Source: Scatomorpha sp040765295 (GTDB lineage Bacteria > Bacillota > Clostridia > Oscillospirales > Oscillospiraceae). Taken from it: a DNA stretch of 64,000 bases. Within the stretch, counting starts at the first letter, position 1. Every line of letters begins with the position of its first letter. The stretch covers positions 1,116,001 through 1,180,000 of the forward strand of contig JAXGSB010000001.1 of NCBI GenBank assembly GCA_040765295.1. Direction: 5' to 3'. The notes under the pieces are model-generated. The model was given only the letters and a program-made list of their open reading frames with translations, was not told the DNA's origin and made no database searches. The position numbers and the translations under genes are program-made. This document shows positions 1 to 8,324 of this stretch, piece by piece.

Positions 1-954
1 ATAGAGACTATAAAAATAACAAATTTAAGTCGAAAGATCAGCTTCGATTCTTTAATAAAAAATTTCCAAACAGCCAAGAATGTTTTTACTTCAATTGCAA
101 AATGCAAGAAAATTTTTAAAAGGTTTAAACCTGATCTTGTCATTGGGACAGGAGGATATGTCTGTTACCCCGTTGTTTCTGCAGCTCATAGCATGGGAAT
201 TCGCAGCGCAATTCATGAATCGAATGCAGTTCCCGGACTTACAACCAAGCTGCTCGAGGCTAAAGCAGATCTAATATTGCTGGGATATGAAGAGTCAAAA
301 GTTCACTACAAGCATTTAAATAAACTGGAAATTACCGGAACTCCTGTAATTTCCGATTTTTGCGATGAATATAAGTGCAGGGCGAAAAAAGAACTGGGCT
401 TAGATGAGGATAAACCTTTCGTACTCTCCATTTTTGGAAGTCTGGGCGCTACCAAAATGAACGAGGTTATTAAGGAACTCATTATAGAGAGCGGTGAGAG
501 CCCTGCATTTAACCTTATACACTCCAGCGGCAAGTCGGAATATAAGAGTCTTGTAGATTCTTTAAAAGAAAAAGCTCCCGACCATGAATCAAAGGGCATG
601 TACGTAAAGGAGTATATATATAACACGGCAGAGCTTATGCGCGCCGCTGATTTGGTGATATGCAGAGCAGGAGCTTCTACCTTGGCGGAAATAACCGCAT
701 CCGGAACTCCCGCGATAATTGTGCCAAGCCCCAATGTGACTAATAACCACCAAGAAAAAAATGCCAGACTTATTGAGAATGCAGATGCAGCCAAAGTTAT
801 TTTAGAAGCACAGCTTAGCGGAGCGAAACTCTTGGAGGAAATTAATGAGCTGCTTTCCGATAAGGAAAGACTTAAAGCGATGTCTGATAACATGAAGGCC
901 TTAGCTCATCCTGATGCTGCATCTAAAATTGCTGAATGCGTGTTAGCTCTATAA
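1..954 (+). CDS. murG: MurG, UDP-GlcNAc:lipid I transferase (5' end outside window)
   Basis: MurG adds GlcNAc to lipid I to make lipid II at the inner face of the membrane, the last cytoplasmic step of peptidoglycan synthesis. The frame is open from base 1 with no start codon, so the N-terminus is missing; 317 residues remain of the usual 350-370. Visible family motifs are VIGTGGYVCYPV (about residue 47 of the fragment), HESNAVPG just after it, the nucleotide-sugar site FGSLGATKMN, and the acceptor/UDP region RAGASTLAEI...NHQEKNA. The N-terminal GGTGGH loop lies outside. Another ATG at 193 is internal, since the homology continues upstream of it. It is followed after 18 bp by ftsQ, the usual dcw order. 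Confidence 0.95.
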   Translation: METIKITNLSRKISFDSLIKNFQTAKNVFTSIAKCKKIFKRFKPDLVIGTGGYVCYPVVSAAHSMGIRSAIHESNAVPGLTTKLLEAKADLILLGYEESKVHYKHLNKLEITGTPVISDFCDEYKCRAKKELGLDEDKPFVLSIFGSLGATKMNEVIKELIIESGESPAFNLIHSSGKSEYKSLVDSLKEKAPDHESKGMYVKEYIYNTAELMRAADLVICRAGASTLAEITASGTPAIIVPSPNVTNNHQEKNARLIENADAAKVILEAQLSGAKLLEEINELLSDKERLKAMSDNMKALAHPDAASKIAECVLAL

Positions 955-972
955 AAAGTAGGAGATGAGAGT

Positions 973-1743
973 TTGAATTCTCCCTTAAGGAAGATAAGAG
1001 ATTTTTTTAGGAGAAGGAAAAATATTAGAGGGGTGTTTTACTACCCTCTCATGTTTTTGTTCTTTTCTGCGGTTTTAATTTTCTCTATCAGTATTTTTTT
1101 CAGAGTTTCAAAAATAGAAGTAATAGGCAATGAAAGATACTCTGATCAGGAGGTTACTATCGCATCCGGAATTGAAGAGGGGGAGAACCTTCTGTTTATG
1201 AACAGATTTAGAGCTGTAAGCAGAATTTTTGCCAGACTTCCTTATGTGGAGAGTGTTTCAGTAAGCAGAAAGCTGCCCAACAGGTCTGTTATTGAAATTA
1301 AAGAATCTATTCCCATCGCCTACGTTACCATAGAAGGACAGGAGTGGATAATCGGCCGAAACAGCAAAGTTCTCTCTCAAGCAAAAAAAGAGGATCTGAA
1401 AAATCTTATCAATGTTATAGGTGTTTCACCTATAGATCCCACTATCGGTGAAATGATGAAAGTGGATGATGCTGATAAGGACAGGGTTCAGTTTCTTTGT
1501 GATGTATTAAATCAAATTCAAGAAAGAAATTTGATGAGTGATGTAAGCAATCTGGATCTTACAAATGAGGAAAACGTCAGTTTCACATATTTAGACAGAT
1601 TCTTTGTGCAGGTCGGAAATAACACAGACCTTATTTCCAAGTTCGGAAAGATGATTTCAGCAGTAGCAAAACTTACTCCCGGAGATATGGGAGCCTTGGA
1701 TTTGAGTCCCTCCGGAAATGATGTATACTTCCGGCCGGAGTAA
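973..1743 (+). CDS. ftsQ: FtsQ/DivIB cell division protein
   Basis: Bitopic division protein of the FtsQ-FtsL-FtsB complex that links the Z ring to septal wall synthesis. The 256-residue product has a basic cytoplasmic N-terminus, one membrane segment at about residues 24-45 (YYPLMFLFFSAVLIFSISIF), then a POTRA domain (VSKIEVIGNERYSDQEV...) and the FtsQ/DivIB domain. The start is a TTG at 973 behind GGAGATGAG (961-969). It sits between murG and ftsZ, as expected. The family is poorly conserved in sequence, but length, topology and position all agree. Confidence 0.9.
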   Translation: MNSPLRKIRDFFRRRKNIRGVFYYPLMFLFFSAVLIFSISIFFRVSKIEVIGNERYSDQEVTIASGIEEGENLLFMNRFRAVSRIFARLPYVESVSVSRKLPNRSVIEIKESIPIAYVTIEGQEWIIGRNSKVLSQAKKEDLKNLINVIGVSPIDPTIGEMMKVDDADKDRVQFLCDVLNQIQERNLMSDVSNLDLTNEENVSFTYLDRFFVQVGNNTDLISKFGKMISAVAKLTPGDMGALDLSPSGNDVYFRPE

Positions 1744-1778
1744 AAAAGAAAGTTTTTGTATTTTAAGTAAAATAATAG

Positions 1779-1807
1779 TTGACCGAATGAGCTAAAAGAT
1801 ATAATAT
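1779..1807 (+). promoter_or_regulatory. Probable SigA promoter for ftsZ
   Basis: TTGACC at 1779-1784 and TAATAT at 1802-1807, 17-bp spacer, in the 142-bp AT-rich gap before ftsZ. A perfect TATAAT at 1800-1805 overlaps the -10 with a 15-bp spacer. A second, weaker -35-like TTGACT lies at 1840. The gap suggests ftsZ has its own promoter in addition to read-through from murG-ftsQ. Confidence 0.5.
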
Positions 1808-1885
1808 TATTAAGATAATAATAATTTTTAGTATATAACTTGACTAAAAATACGATAAATTCTTTAAAGATATAATAGGGAGGCT

Positions 1886-3079
1886 ATGAGAGTGGTTAAT
1901 AAAACAGTAACCGGTCCCGAAAATGTTGTTATACTAAAGGTAGTCGGCGTAGGCGGCGCCGGCAACAACGTGGTAAATAGAATGGTTAAATCCGGTACAC
2001 AGGGTGTTGAGTTTATTGCTGTCAATACCGATAAGCAGGCTCTTGCTGTTTCCAATGCTGATCAGAAAGTTCAAATCGGAGAAAAAATAACCGGCGGACA
2101 GGGTGCCGGGTCAGATCCCGAGATTGGTAAGAAGAGCGCAGAAGAGAGCAGAAACGAGATTGCAAAATGCTTTGAAAATGCTGACATGGTATTTATTACG
2201 GCAGGCATGGGTGGCGGTACAGGTACAGGCGCGGCGCCGGTTATTGCTGATTTGGCCCGAGAAGCCGGGCTTTTAACTGTTGCAGTTGTCACTAAGCCGT
2301 TTAACTTTGAAGGCAAACGCAGAATGGATCAGGCTATGGCAGGTATAAACTCTCTTATTCCCAAAGTTGATTCCTTACTGATAATTCCCAATGAGCGCCT
2401 TAAACACGCTACAGATCAAAAGATAACATTGGCGAACGCATTTGAGATTGCCGATGATGTCCTAAGGCAGGCGGTTATAAGTATTTCAGACCTTATTAAA
2501 TCCACAGGCTTTATAAACCTCGATTTCGCCGATGTCACCACAATAATGAAGGGTGCCGGACTTGCTCATATGGGTGTCGGCCATGCTACGGGCAGAGGCA
2601 AGGCCGAGGATGCGGCACGAATGGCAATAGCAAGTCCTCTCATGGAGACTTCTATCAACGGAGCTCGCGGAGTTCTTATCAATATCACAGGTTCCGAGGA
2701 TATGGTACTTGACGATATCGAAGCCGCCGCAAATCTTGTTCAGGAAGCGGCGCACCCCGAAGCGAACATTATTTTTGGCGCCACATTTGATGACAGCCTT
2801 GAAGATGAAATTCGTGTAACGGTTATAGCTACCGGTTTTGACAACGGAAAGGCAAAAAGAGAAAAAATTAAGAAAGATTTTTTCGTCCGTGAAGAGCCTG
2901 AAATTTTTGAAGAAAAGATTGAAAGCACTGCCAAAACAGCTTTTGAGGATCTTTTTGACGACAAATCCGACAGAGAATTAGATCTAAGCAATTTTGAATC
3001 TGCCGGTGCGACTCAGACAGAAGAAGTTGAGAATGAAGATCCCTTTGACAGTATTTTTAAAATATTCAATAACAAATAG
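1886..3079 (+). CDS. ftsZ: FtsZ, tubulin-like cell division GTPase
   Basis: Forms the cytokinetic Z ring. The 397-residue protein has the family motifs in order: VGVGGAGNNVVNRM (N-terminal nucleotide loop), the tubulin signature GGGTGTGAAPV at about residue 110, and the T7 synergy loop NLDFADV. The start is ATG 1886 behind GGGAGG. The globular domain ends near residue 320 and an acidic linker follows. The C-terminal peptide ends DPFDSIFKIFNNK rather than the common DIPxFLR/K-type tail that binds FtsA/SepF/ZipA, so partner binding may differ. It is the last gene of the division cluster and is followed by a terminator. Confidence 0.97.
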   Translation: MRVVNKTVTGPENVVILKVVGVGGAGNNVVNRMVKSGTQGVEFIAVNTDKQALAVSNADQKVQIGEKITGGQGAGSDPEIGKKSAEESRNEIAKCFENADMVFITAGMGGGTGTGAAPVIADLAREAGLLTVAVVTKPFNFEGKRRMDQAMAGINSLIPKVDSLLIIPNERLKHATDQKITLANAFEIADDVLRQAVISISDLIKSTGFINLDFADVTTIMKGAGLAHMGVGHATGRGKAEDAARMAIASPLMETSINGARGVLINITGSEDMVLDDIEAAANLVQEAAHPEANIIFGATFDDSLEDEIRVTVIATGFDNGKAKREKIKKDFFVREEPEIFEEKIESTAKTAFEDLFDDKSDRELDLSNFESAGATQTEEVENEDPFDSIFKIFNNK

Positions 3080-3096
3080 GATATTTAATAAAAAAG

Positions 3097-3127
3097 CTCC
3101 GATTCATTAGTTGAGTCGGAGTTTTTT
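3097..3127 (+). terminator. Rho-independent terminator after ftsZ
   Basis: A 10-bp stem (3097-3106 / 3112-3121, one G-T wobble) with a 5-nt loop is followed by six T residues, 17 bp after the ftsZ stop codon. Confidence 0.85.
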
Positions 3128-3163
3128 CAATGCTATTTATAGCTGTACGAAGCTTTTGTAAAA

Positions 3164-3192
3164 TTGCAAAATATCCACGTATATGATATTAT
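3164..3192 (+). promoter_or_regulatory. Probable SigA promoter for the CapA-like gene
   Basis: TTGCAA (3164-3169), 17-bp spacer, TATTAT (3187-3192). The predicted start site, near 3199, lies downstream of the TTG at 3196, which argues that translation begins at ATG 3226. Confidence 0.55.
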
Positions 3193-3225
3193 ATTTTGTC
3201 TTTATACTATGAAAAGGTTTTTATT

Positions 3226-4533
3226 ATGAATAAAAAATTAAAAATAACTTTAATAATACTATGCATTGTTTTCATCTTGGCTATTGTTCTTTATTTTACT
3301 TTACCGATTATCTTATCCGGTATTGTAAATCATATTGATTCAAAGAAAACAGACGAAAGCTTGCAAGGGGAACAAACTGTATCAACAAGTCAAACTCCCG
3401 AACCCGCAACAAATAAAGCTGAACATGTAAATACAGTTAGCGCCAGAATTGCAGTCGCAGGTGATGTTATATTAAACCAGCTTATATTTGAAGAGGCAAA
3501 AACTGAGGGAGGCTATGATTTTAGTCCCATTTTTGGAGATATAAAAGGTATTATTGAATCGGCGGATTTTGCTGTTTGTTCACTGATGACTACATTTAAT
3601 TCCAGCGGGACATACAGCTCATTTCCAAAGTCCGTTTCACCCCCGCAAATCGCCTCTGCACTGGCAGCTTGCGGATTTGATCTGGTAAATACTGCGAATA
3701 AGCACTCCATGGATTCATTTTATGACGGTTTGATTTATACAATTGACAGGGTAGCAGAGGCCGGACTTGCGCATATCGGAACTTATCGCTCACCGGATGA
3801 AAGAAACAGCACAGGCGGTGCTGTTATAAGGGATATCAACGGCATAAATGCTGCATTCACTGCATATACAATGGGTTCGTCTCACATACCGGTTAGCGGT
3901 TTTGAGTATGCTCTGAACATTTGTGTGACTGATTATTTATCTGACGGGAAAAAAATCAATTACGAATTAATTCAGAGTGATTTCAGCCGAATCAAAGAAT
4001 CCGGAGCTGAATTTATAGTTGTGATGATATCCTGGGATGATGAATTTTCAAAAGAAGTCAGCAAGCTTCAGAGGGAACTTGTTGATTATCTGATATTGCA
4101 GGGAGCAGACCTTGTAGTAGGCAGCGGCACCAAGGTTCCTCAGCTTATAGAAAAAAGAACAGTCACACTTGAGGATGGCTCTAATAGACAGGGGATGGTT
4201 GCTTACTCTATGGGAAACATGCTTTACTTTGAAGACGGAGAACTTACCGATCTTTCAGCCATTTTAAATTTGCAGATTACAAAAGATACCGATAGCGGAC
4301 AGGTTTGGCTGTCTGAACTCACATATACACCGATAAAAATGCTCAATTTAAGTAAATACGGCATAGCCAACCAAGGGTGGAACCACAGACTTTTTATCAT
4401 AGATGATTTTATAAGTTCTTACGAAAATGGAACTCAATTTGAATTTATTGGTGAGGATATTGTTAGTGATTTTAGGAATGCTCTGGCTAAAGTGATAGAT
4501 ATATTTGGGAAAAATTTTTATATCAACAAATAA
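3226..4533 (+). CDS. CapA/PgsA-family protein with degenerate metal-site motifs, membrane-anchored
   Basis: CapA-type proteins have a calcineurin-like metallophosphatase fold and are linked to poly-gamma-glutamate capsule or other surface functions. This 435-residue protein has an N-terminal membrane anchor at about residues 5-28, a Ser/Thr/Glu-rich linker, then the CapA fold starting at IAVAGDVILNQ. Later positions align with the family but the usual metal ligands are changed: ANNH is ANKH in NTANKHSMD, HWGxE is SWDDE, and GHHPHV is GSGTKV, while YSMGN is kept. It may therefore be non-catalytic. The start at ATG 3226 follows AAAAGG. It is monocistronic between terminators, with no capBC neighbours, so a capsule role is not supported. 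Confidence 0.75.
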   Translation: MNKKLKITLIILCIVFILAIVLYFTLPIILSGIVNHIDSKKTDESLQGEQTVSTSQTPEPATNKAEHVNTVSARIAVAGDVILNQLIFEEAKTEGGYDFSPIFGDIKGIIESADFAVCSLMTTFNSSGTYSSFPKSVSPPQIASALAACGFDLVNTANKHSMDSFYDGLIYTIDRVAEAGLAHIGTYRSPDERNSTGGAVIRDINGINAAFTAYTMGSSHIPVSGFEYALNICVTDYLSDGKKINYELIQSDFSRIKESGAEFIVVMISWDDEFSKEVSKLQRELVDYLILQGADLVVGSGTKVPQLIEKRTVTLEDGSNRQGMVAYSMGNMLYFEDGELTDLSAILNLQITKDTDSGQVWLSELTYTPIKMLNLSKYGIANQGWNHRLFIIDDFISSYENGTQFEFIGEDIVSDFRNALAKVIDIFGKNFYINK

Positions 4534-4562
4534 TCTTTCTTCCTGCCAAACAAGCCTATAAT

Positions 4563-4597
4563 AATAGAGAAGAGCTTGGGGCTCTTCTCTATTTTCT
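4563..4597. terminator. Terminator between convergent CapA-like and rubrerythrin genes
   Basis: A perfect 13-bp stem (4563-4575 / 4581-4593) with loop TTGGG lies between two genes that converge. The T-rich tail is better on the plus strand (TTCTT), but the stem can serve both directions. Confidence 0.8.
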
Positions 4598-4613
4598 TAA
4601 TAAGGTCGATAGA

Positions 4614-5156
4614 TTAATAATTGTATGCTTTAATCTCAAAATATGCCTGCGGGTGTACACAGACAGGACACAGTTGAGGAGCATTTTTTCCGCGATGAAT
4701 ATGTCCGCAGTTTCTGCAAAACCAAACTGTTTCAGTCTCTTCTCTTGCGAATACCTTCGCTTTTTCGATGTTCTCTAAAAGCTTGAGATATCTCTCCTCA
4801 TGGCTCATTTCAACCGCCGCAACACCGGCAAACTGATTGGCCAGATCGGTGTAGCCCTCTTCTCTGGCAACTTTCTCAAACTCGGGATACATTATCGTGT
4901 GCTCATAATTCTCACCTGCTGCTGCATCCTTAAGATTTTCGGGTGTTGACAGCACTTCTCCGCCCACCATGGCCTTGTACCATAGCTTGGCATGTTCTTT
5001 TTCGTTTAAAGCTGTCTCCGCGAAAATAGCAGCTATCTGCTCATAGCCGTCTTTCTTAGCCTTTGAAGCATAATAGTCATACTTATTTCTGGCCATTGAT
5101 TCGCCGGCAAAAGCCTCTTCCAAATTTTTATAAGTTCTGCTGTTTTTAAAATCCAT
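4614..5156 (-). CDS. rbr: Rubrerythrin
   Basis: Non-haem iron protein of anaerobes that reduces hydrogen peroxide. The 180-residue product has an N-terminal ferritin-like four-helix domain with two E-x-x-H diiron motifs (ALNEKEHAKLW, AVEMSHEERY) and a C-terminal rubredoxin-like domain with two CxxC pairs (CRNCG... CPVCV) for an Fe(SCys)4 centre. Length matches the classical two-domain form. The start ATG 5156 follows GGAGG. It is a single gene with its own strong promoter. Oxygen-stress defence in a strict anaerobe is the likely role. Confidence 0.95.
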   Translation of the reverse strand: MDFKNSRTYKNLEEAFAGESMARNKYDYYASKAKKDGYEQIAAIFAETALNEKEHAKLWYKAMVGGEVLSTPENLKDAAAGENYEHTIMYPEFEKVAREEGYTDLANQFAGVAAVEMSHEERYLKLLENIEKAKVFAREETETVWFCRNCGHIHRGKNAPQLCPVCVHPQAYFEIKAYNY

Positions 5157-5189
5157 ATGTAATACCTCCGTATTATTTTCTGCAATAAT

Positions 5190-5218
5190 ATTTTATCCTT
5201 AACGGGCCTGATAGTCAA
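5190..5218 (-). promoter_or_regulatory. SigA promoter of rubrerythrin
   Basis: On the minus strand TTGACT (5218-5213), exactly 17 bp, then TAAAAT (5195-5190), about 35 bp before the start codon. No clear PerR-type palindrome was recognised around it. Confidence 0.7.
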
Positions 5219-5233
5219 GCATTCTTCAATTTA

Positions 5234-5262
5234 TTGCATAAATACGTACATTCTGTTATCAT
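5234..5262 (+). promoter_or_regulatory. Probable SigA promoter of the HD hydrolase gene
   Basis: TTGCAT (5234-5239), 17-bp spacer, TATCAT (5257-5262). It diverges from the rubrerythrin promoter 16 bp away. Confidence 0.5.
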
Positions 5263-5301
5263 AGATTAGCGATTTATTTATACATAAAATGGAGGCCTGA
5301 A

Positions 5302-5844
5302 ATGATTCCGAAACCTGAAGATGCTATGCGATTAGTTGAGAAATATAATAAAGAGAAATTCCATCTGGATCATGCAAAAACTGTTGGCGATGTGCTCGCA
5401 CATATTGCTGAGACTCATGACCCCGGAAGAGAAGATTATTGGAAGACAGTGGGATATTTGCATGATATTGATTTTGGACTGTATCCGGATGAGCACTGCT
5501 CAAAATGTGTGGAAATCTTGAAGACACACGGAGTTAACGAGCAAATCATCAGGTCTGTTCAAAGTCACGGCTATGGTATTTGTTCAGATATAGAGCCCGA
5601 ACACATTATGGAAAAATATCTTTATGCGATAGACGAACTGACGGGCCTTATAGGTGCTGTTGCCTTGGTAAGACCCAGCGGATATGAAGGAATGACTGTT
5701 AAATCCATAAAAAAGAAATTCAAAGACAGAGCTTTTGCCGCCGGCTGTTCCAGAGATGTTATAAGCAGGGGAGCGGAAATGCTCGAGATTAGTCTGGATG
5801 AGCTGATAAGCATAACGTTGAATGCAATTAATGCTATAAAGTAA
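5302..5844 (+). CDS. HD-superfamily hydrolase (COG2316-like)
   Basis: Small stand-alone HD-domain protein of 180 residues, probably a metal-dependent phosphohydrolase of unknown substrate. The N-terminal LDHAKTVGDVLAHIAE gives the first histidine, GYLHDIDF gives the HD pair, and later SHGYG and AIDELTGL follow the usual HD order. ATG 5302 follows GGAGG. It is transcribed alone and converges on ybaB across a hairpin terminator, so its neighbours do not suggest a pathway. Confidence 0.8.
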   Translation: MIPKPEDAMRLVEKYNKEKFHLDHAKTVGDVLAHIAETHDPGREDYWKTVGYLHDIDFGLYPDEHCSKCVEILKTHGVNEQIIRSVQSHGYGICSDIEPEHIMEKYLYAIDELTGLIGAVALVRPSGYEGMTVKSIKKKFKDRAFAAGCSRDVISRGAEMLEISLDELISITLNAINAIK

Positions 5845-5874
5845 AATACGGTTGGGTTTAAGCCCAACCGTATT
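5845..5874. terminator. Bidirectional terminator between HD hydrolase and ybaB
   Basis: A perfect 12-bp inverted repeat (5845-5856 / 5863-5874) with loop TTTAAG lies between two convergent genes. T-rich stretches follow on the minus strand, and AAATTT on the plus strand. Confidence 0.8.
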
Positions 5875-5878
5875 AAAT

Positions 5879-6214
5879 TTAAAATAATCCGGGTATATTA
5901 AATTTAGACATCGACTGCGAGGAAGCCTCGTCTGCTTTGCGCAAAGCTTCGTTTACAGCACCTATAATCATGTCCTGCAGCATTTCGGGATCATCGGGGT
6001 CAATAGCATCAACAGAGATAATAAGCTCTTCAAGACGATGCTTGCCGCTTACAACCGCAGTTACAGCACCGCCGCCGGAATCAGCTCGGTATGTTTCTTT
6101 TTCTAAGTCCTGCTGCATTTTCAAAAGCTCTTCCTGCATTTTTTGAGCTTGCTTTATCATATTGGCTTGGCTCTTGCCGCCGCCGTATCCGCCTCTAAAT
6201 CCACCTTTTGCCAT
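5879..6214 (-). CDS. ybaB: YbaB/EbfC nucleoid-associated protein
   Basis: Small dimeric DNA-binding protein found beside dnaX and recR in many bacteria. The 111-residue product has a glycine-rich N-terminal tail (GGFRGGYGGG), a helical KQAQKMQEELLKMQQDLEKE segment, and the strand pair AVTAVVSGKHRLEELII typical of the family. I place the start at ATG 6214 because AAGGAG overlaps the alternative GTG at 6226 and so can only serve the ATG, though at a long spacing of 11. It lies 15 bp downstream of dnaX in the same operon; recR is elsewhere in this window (29.7 kb). Confidence 0.93.
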   Translation of the reverse strand: MAKGGFRGGYGGGKSQANMIKQAQKMQEELLKMQQDLEKETYRADSGGGAVTAVVSGKHRLEELIISVDAIDPDDPEMLQDMIIGAVNEALRKADEASSQSMSKFNIPGLF

Positions 6215-6229
6215 CTTATTTTTCACTCC

Positions 6230-7885
6230 TTATTCGAAAATTACTTGGTCAAATTTTTTTAAATCATTAATATTGAATTGACTTTCCCCGGCAGCCTTAT
6301 TATCTTCACTTTTTATTATTTCGATGTCTATATTTGTGTTTAACAGGCTGTCAGCTGCAGCCTTGATTTTAGAAATTATATCCTCATCTTTAAGCAAATC
6401 AGTTAAAAGGTTTGAGCTATAGTAAATCGAAAGTTTATCACCCGATATATTTGCCGTGAGCGCATTTGGGGAACAAAGCAGATGGGAGTTCACAAGGCTC
6501 ATAGATTCGGAAGCCTTGGCTAAAATCTTATCCCAGCTTATGTCGGATATAAAATCAGCTGATATCTCCGGAACAGCAAAAGTTTCGCTTATATCGACTG
6601 GACTTGATTTTGTTTTAGGCTCATTATAACTTGTGTTATCATCATAATTTTCAATCTCTTTTGACGTATTTTCAAAATTAATTGTCTCGGGCGAGATTTT
6701 TTCATTAAGTGTAATATTTTTTACTTCTTTATTATTTATTATCAGTGAATCAAGCTTTTGCTCAAGGATATCCACTCGTACAGAAAGATCTGACGCATCT
6801 GTCGGTGTTTCAGAAGCTAAAAGAGAGATAATTAAAATCTCGGCAGAAAGAAGCGGGAAAGGGAGAAGCTTCATGTTGTATATGCTTTCCTGTATTTTGT
6901 TTAAAAAGAATAAAAGTTTTGATTCTGAAAAGAAGGGCAAAAAATAATTCAGCTCCTCAATACTGTATTTACCTGAAATTAAATCGGGCGCCTTTTTCTT
7001 TGATACTTTCATAATAAAAATATCTCTTAAAACAGACGAGAGTTCCGAAAGTATATTCTGAGGTGTTTTACCCGATTCAAGAAAGCTCCTATAAAGATTT
7101 AGGCTTTCGCTTAAATCTTTTTTGCACATGGCTCTCAGCAGAGAGACGGACTCTCGATTTCCAAGTATTCCCAGTGTTTCCAAAAGATAATCTTTATCGA
7201 TTTTTGCGCTGCCCGAGCATTGATCGAGCATTGAAAGAGCATCTCGCATAGAGCCATCGGAGAGTCTGGCTATAAGCCTTGCGGCATCTATGTTCAGGTC
7301 TATGTTCTCACGCTCTGCTATTTCGCTCAAGCTTTTCGTAATTAAATCGGCTGCAATTCTATGAAAACTGTGCCTTTGGCAGCGAGACAAAATAGTTGCG
7401 GGCACTCTATGCAATTCTGTTGTTGCTAAAATAAAAATCAAATGCTCCGGCGGTTCTTCCATTATTTTTAAAAGTGCGCCAAATGCCTGAGGTGTTATAC
7501 TGTGGACCTCGTCTATAATATAGACGCGTTTTTTTGTGTTTGCAGGGGAGTACAGAGCCTCTGTTCTCAATGCTCTGGCGTCTTCAACCTTGTTGTTAGA
7601 GGCTGCATCAATTTCGATTACATCTAAGATACTGCCGTCATCAATACCTTTACAAAACTCACACTCGTTGCAGGGGTTTCCGCTTTGCGGATTTTTGCAA
7701 TTTACGGCTTTGGCAAGTATTCTCGCGCAAGTCGTCTTGCCGGTACCCTTTGTACCGACAAACAGATAGGCGTGAGATAATCTGCCAGATACGACCTGAG
7801 CCTTCAAAATATCTGTAATATGCTCCTGCCCAATTACATCCTCGAATGTTTTTGGCCTATATTTTCTGTATAATGCCTGATACAT
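6230..7885 (-). CDS. dnaX: DNA polymerase III subunit gamma/tau
   Basis: Clamp-loader ATPase that assembles the beta sliding clamp. The 551-residue protein starts MYQALYRKYRPKTFEDVIGQ, has Walker A GTKGTGKTT at about residue 44, four zinc-binding cysteines (CKNPQSGNPCNECEFC), Walker B YIIDEVH, the SRC motif (LSRCQRHSF), then domain III and a divergent, Ser/Glu-rich tau C-terminus. No obvious A-rich frameshift heptamer of the E. coli type was found, so a gamma form is not predicted. It follows the SRP RNA gene and precedes ybaB. Confidence 0.96.
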   Translation of the reverse strand: MYQALYRKYRPKTFEDVIGQEHITDILKAQVVSGRLSHAYLFVGTKGTGKTTCARILAKAVNCKNPQSGNPCNECEFCKGIDDGSILDVIEIDAASNNKVEDARALRTEALYSPANTKKRVYIIDEVHSITPQAFGALLKIMEEPPEHLIFILATTELHRVPATILSRCQRHSFHRIAADLITKSLSEIAERENIDLNIDAARLIARLSDGSMRDALSMLDQCSGSAKIDKDYLLETLGILGNRESVSLLRAMCKKDLSESLNLYRSFLESGKTPQNILSELSSVLRDIFIMKVSKKKAPDLISGKYSIEELNYFLPFFSESKLLFFLNKIQESIYNMKLLPFPLLSAEILIISLLASETPTDASDLSVRVDILEQKLDSLIINNKEVKNITLNEKISPETINFENTSKEIENYDDNTSYNEPKTKSSPVDISETFAVPEISADFISDISWDKILAKASESMSLVNSHLLCSPNALTANISGDKLSIYYSSNLLTDLLKDEDIISKIKAAADSLLNTNIDIEIIKSEDNKAAGESQFNINDLKKFDQVIFE

Positions 7886-7905
7886 AAGAATTTCTCCTCA
7901 AAAAC

Positions 7906-8203
7906 AAGCTCTTTACAAGACTGCACACCCGATATCGAACAATCAAAACATCCGACATCCTTACATTGGCGACTCCGCCTCAGATTACCCGCGGCACATA
8001 CAAGATTTCTGCTTAATGCTGCTCGGTTCCCCGCCTGACATGGTTCACAGCTCTGTATTGCGCAGGACTAAGGGTTCAACATCGCATATAAGGCACAGGC
8101 AACACGTTGATTGCCCTCAATAGGGAATCCATCCCTGCTGTAGCGGATTGCAGGTTACAGGGCACCGCTAGCTCCCCAACTGGTGCAGCCTTGCAAAGAG
8201 CTT
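7906..8203 (-). ncRNA. ffs: Signal recognition particle RNA, large bacterial type
   Basis: RNA scaffold of SRP, which targets membrane proteins co-translationally. On the minus strand the apical domain is clear: CATGTCAGGC, a GGAA tetraloop closed by CGG/CCG (8024-8033), then CGAGCAGCATTAAG, the conserved asymmetric loop bound by Ffh. The ends pair with each other (AAGCTCTTTGC near 8203, GTAAAGAGCTT near 7907). About 298 nt is the size of the long Firmicute form with an Alu domain. The 5' end is set by a promoter 7 bp upstream. It lies just upstream of dnaX, as in Bacillus. Exact ends are estimated. Confidence 0.9.
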
Positions 8204-8209
8204 ATTTTT

Positions 8210-8238
8210 ATTTTACTATAAGTAAATTGTATATTCAA
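8210..8238 (-). promoter_or_regulatory. SigA promoter of the SRP RNA
   Basis: Minus-strand TTGAAT (8238-8233), 17-bp spacer, TAAAAT (8215-8210). The predicted start near 8203 coincides with the 5' arm of the terminal SRP helix. Confidence 0.7.
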
Positions 8239-8262
8239 GTATTTTAAGGCAGATGACATACC

Positions 8263-8291
8263 TTGCATAATTGACTGTAAAGATATATAAT
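8263..8291 (+). promoter_or_regulatory. SigA promoter of radA
   Basis: TTGCAT (8263-8268), 17-bp spacer, TATAAT (8286-8291), 33 bp before the radA ATG. It diverges from the SRP RNA promoter. Confidence 0.7.
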
Positions 8292-8324
8292 GATTTGCAT
8301 TTTATTTGCATTTTGGAGCGTTGT

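Noticed and set aside
80..274. Short frame starting at 80 near the murG fragment
   Set aside because: The MurG homology runs in the other frame and is open from base 1; this is a shadow, not evidence for a frameshift.
3196..3225. TTG start for the CapA-like gene
   Set aside because: It lies upstream of the predicted transcription start, and ATG 3226 has an AAAAGG site.
6215..6226. GTG start for ybaB
   Set aside because: The codon overlaps the only Shine-Dalgarno sequence.
6230..7885. Programmed frameshift in dnaX producing gamma
   Set aside because: A-rich stretches exist (for example near 7128), but none fits the in-frame A-AAA-AAG slippery heptamer.
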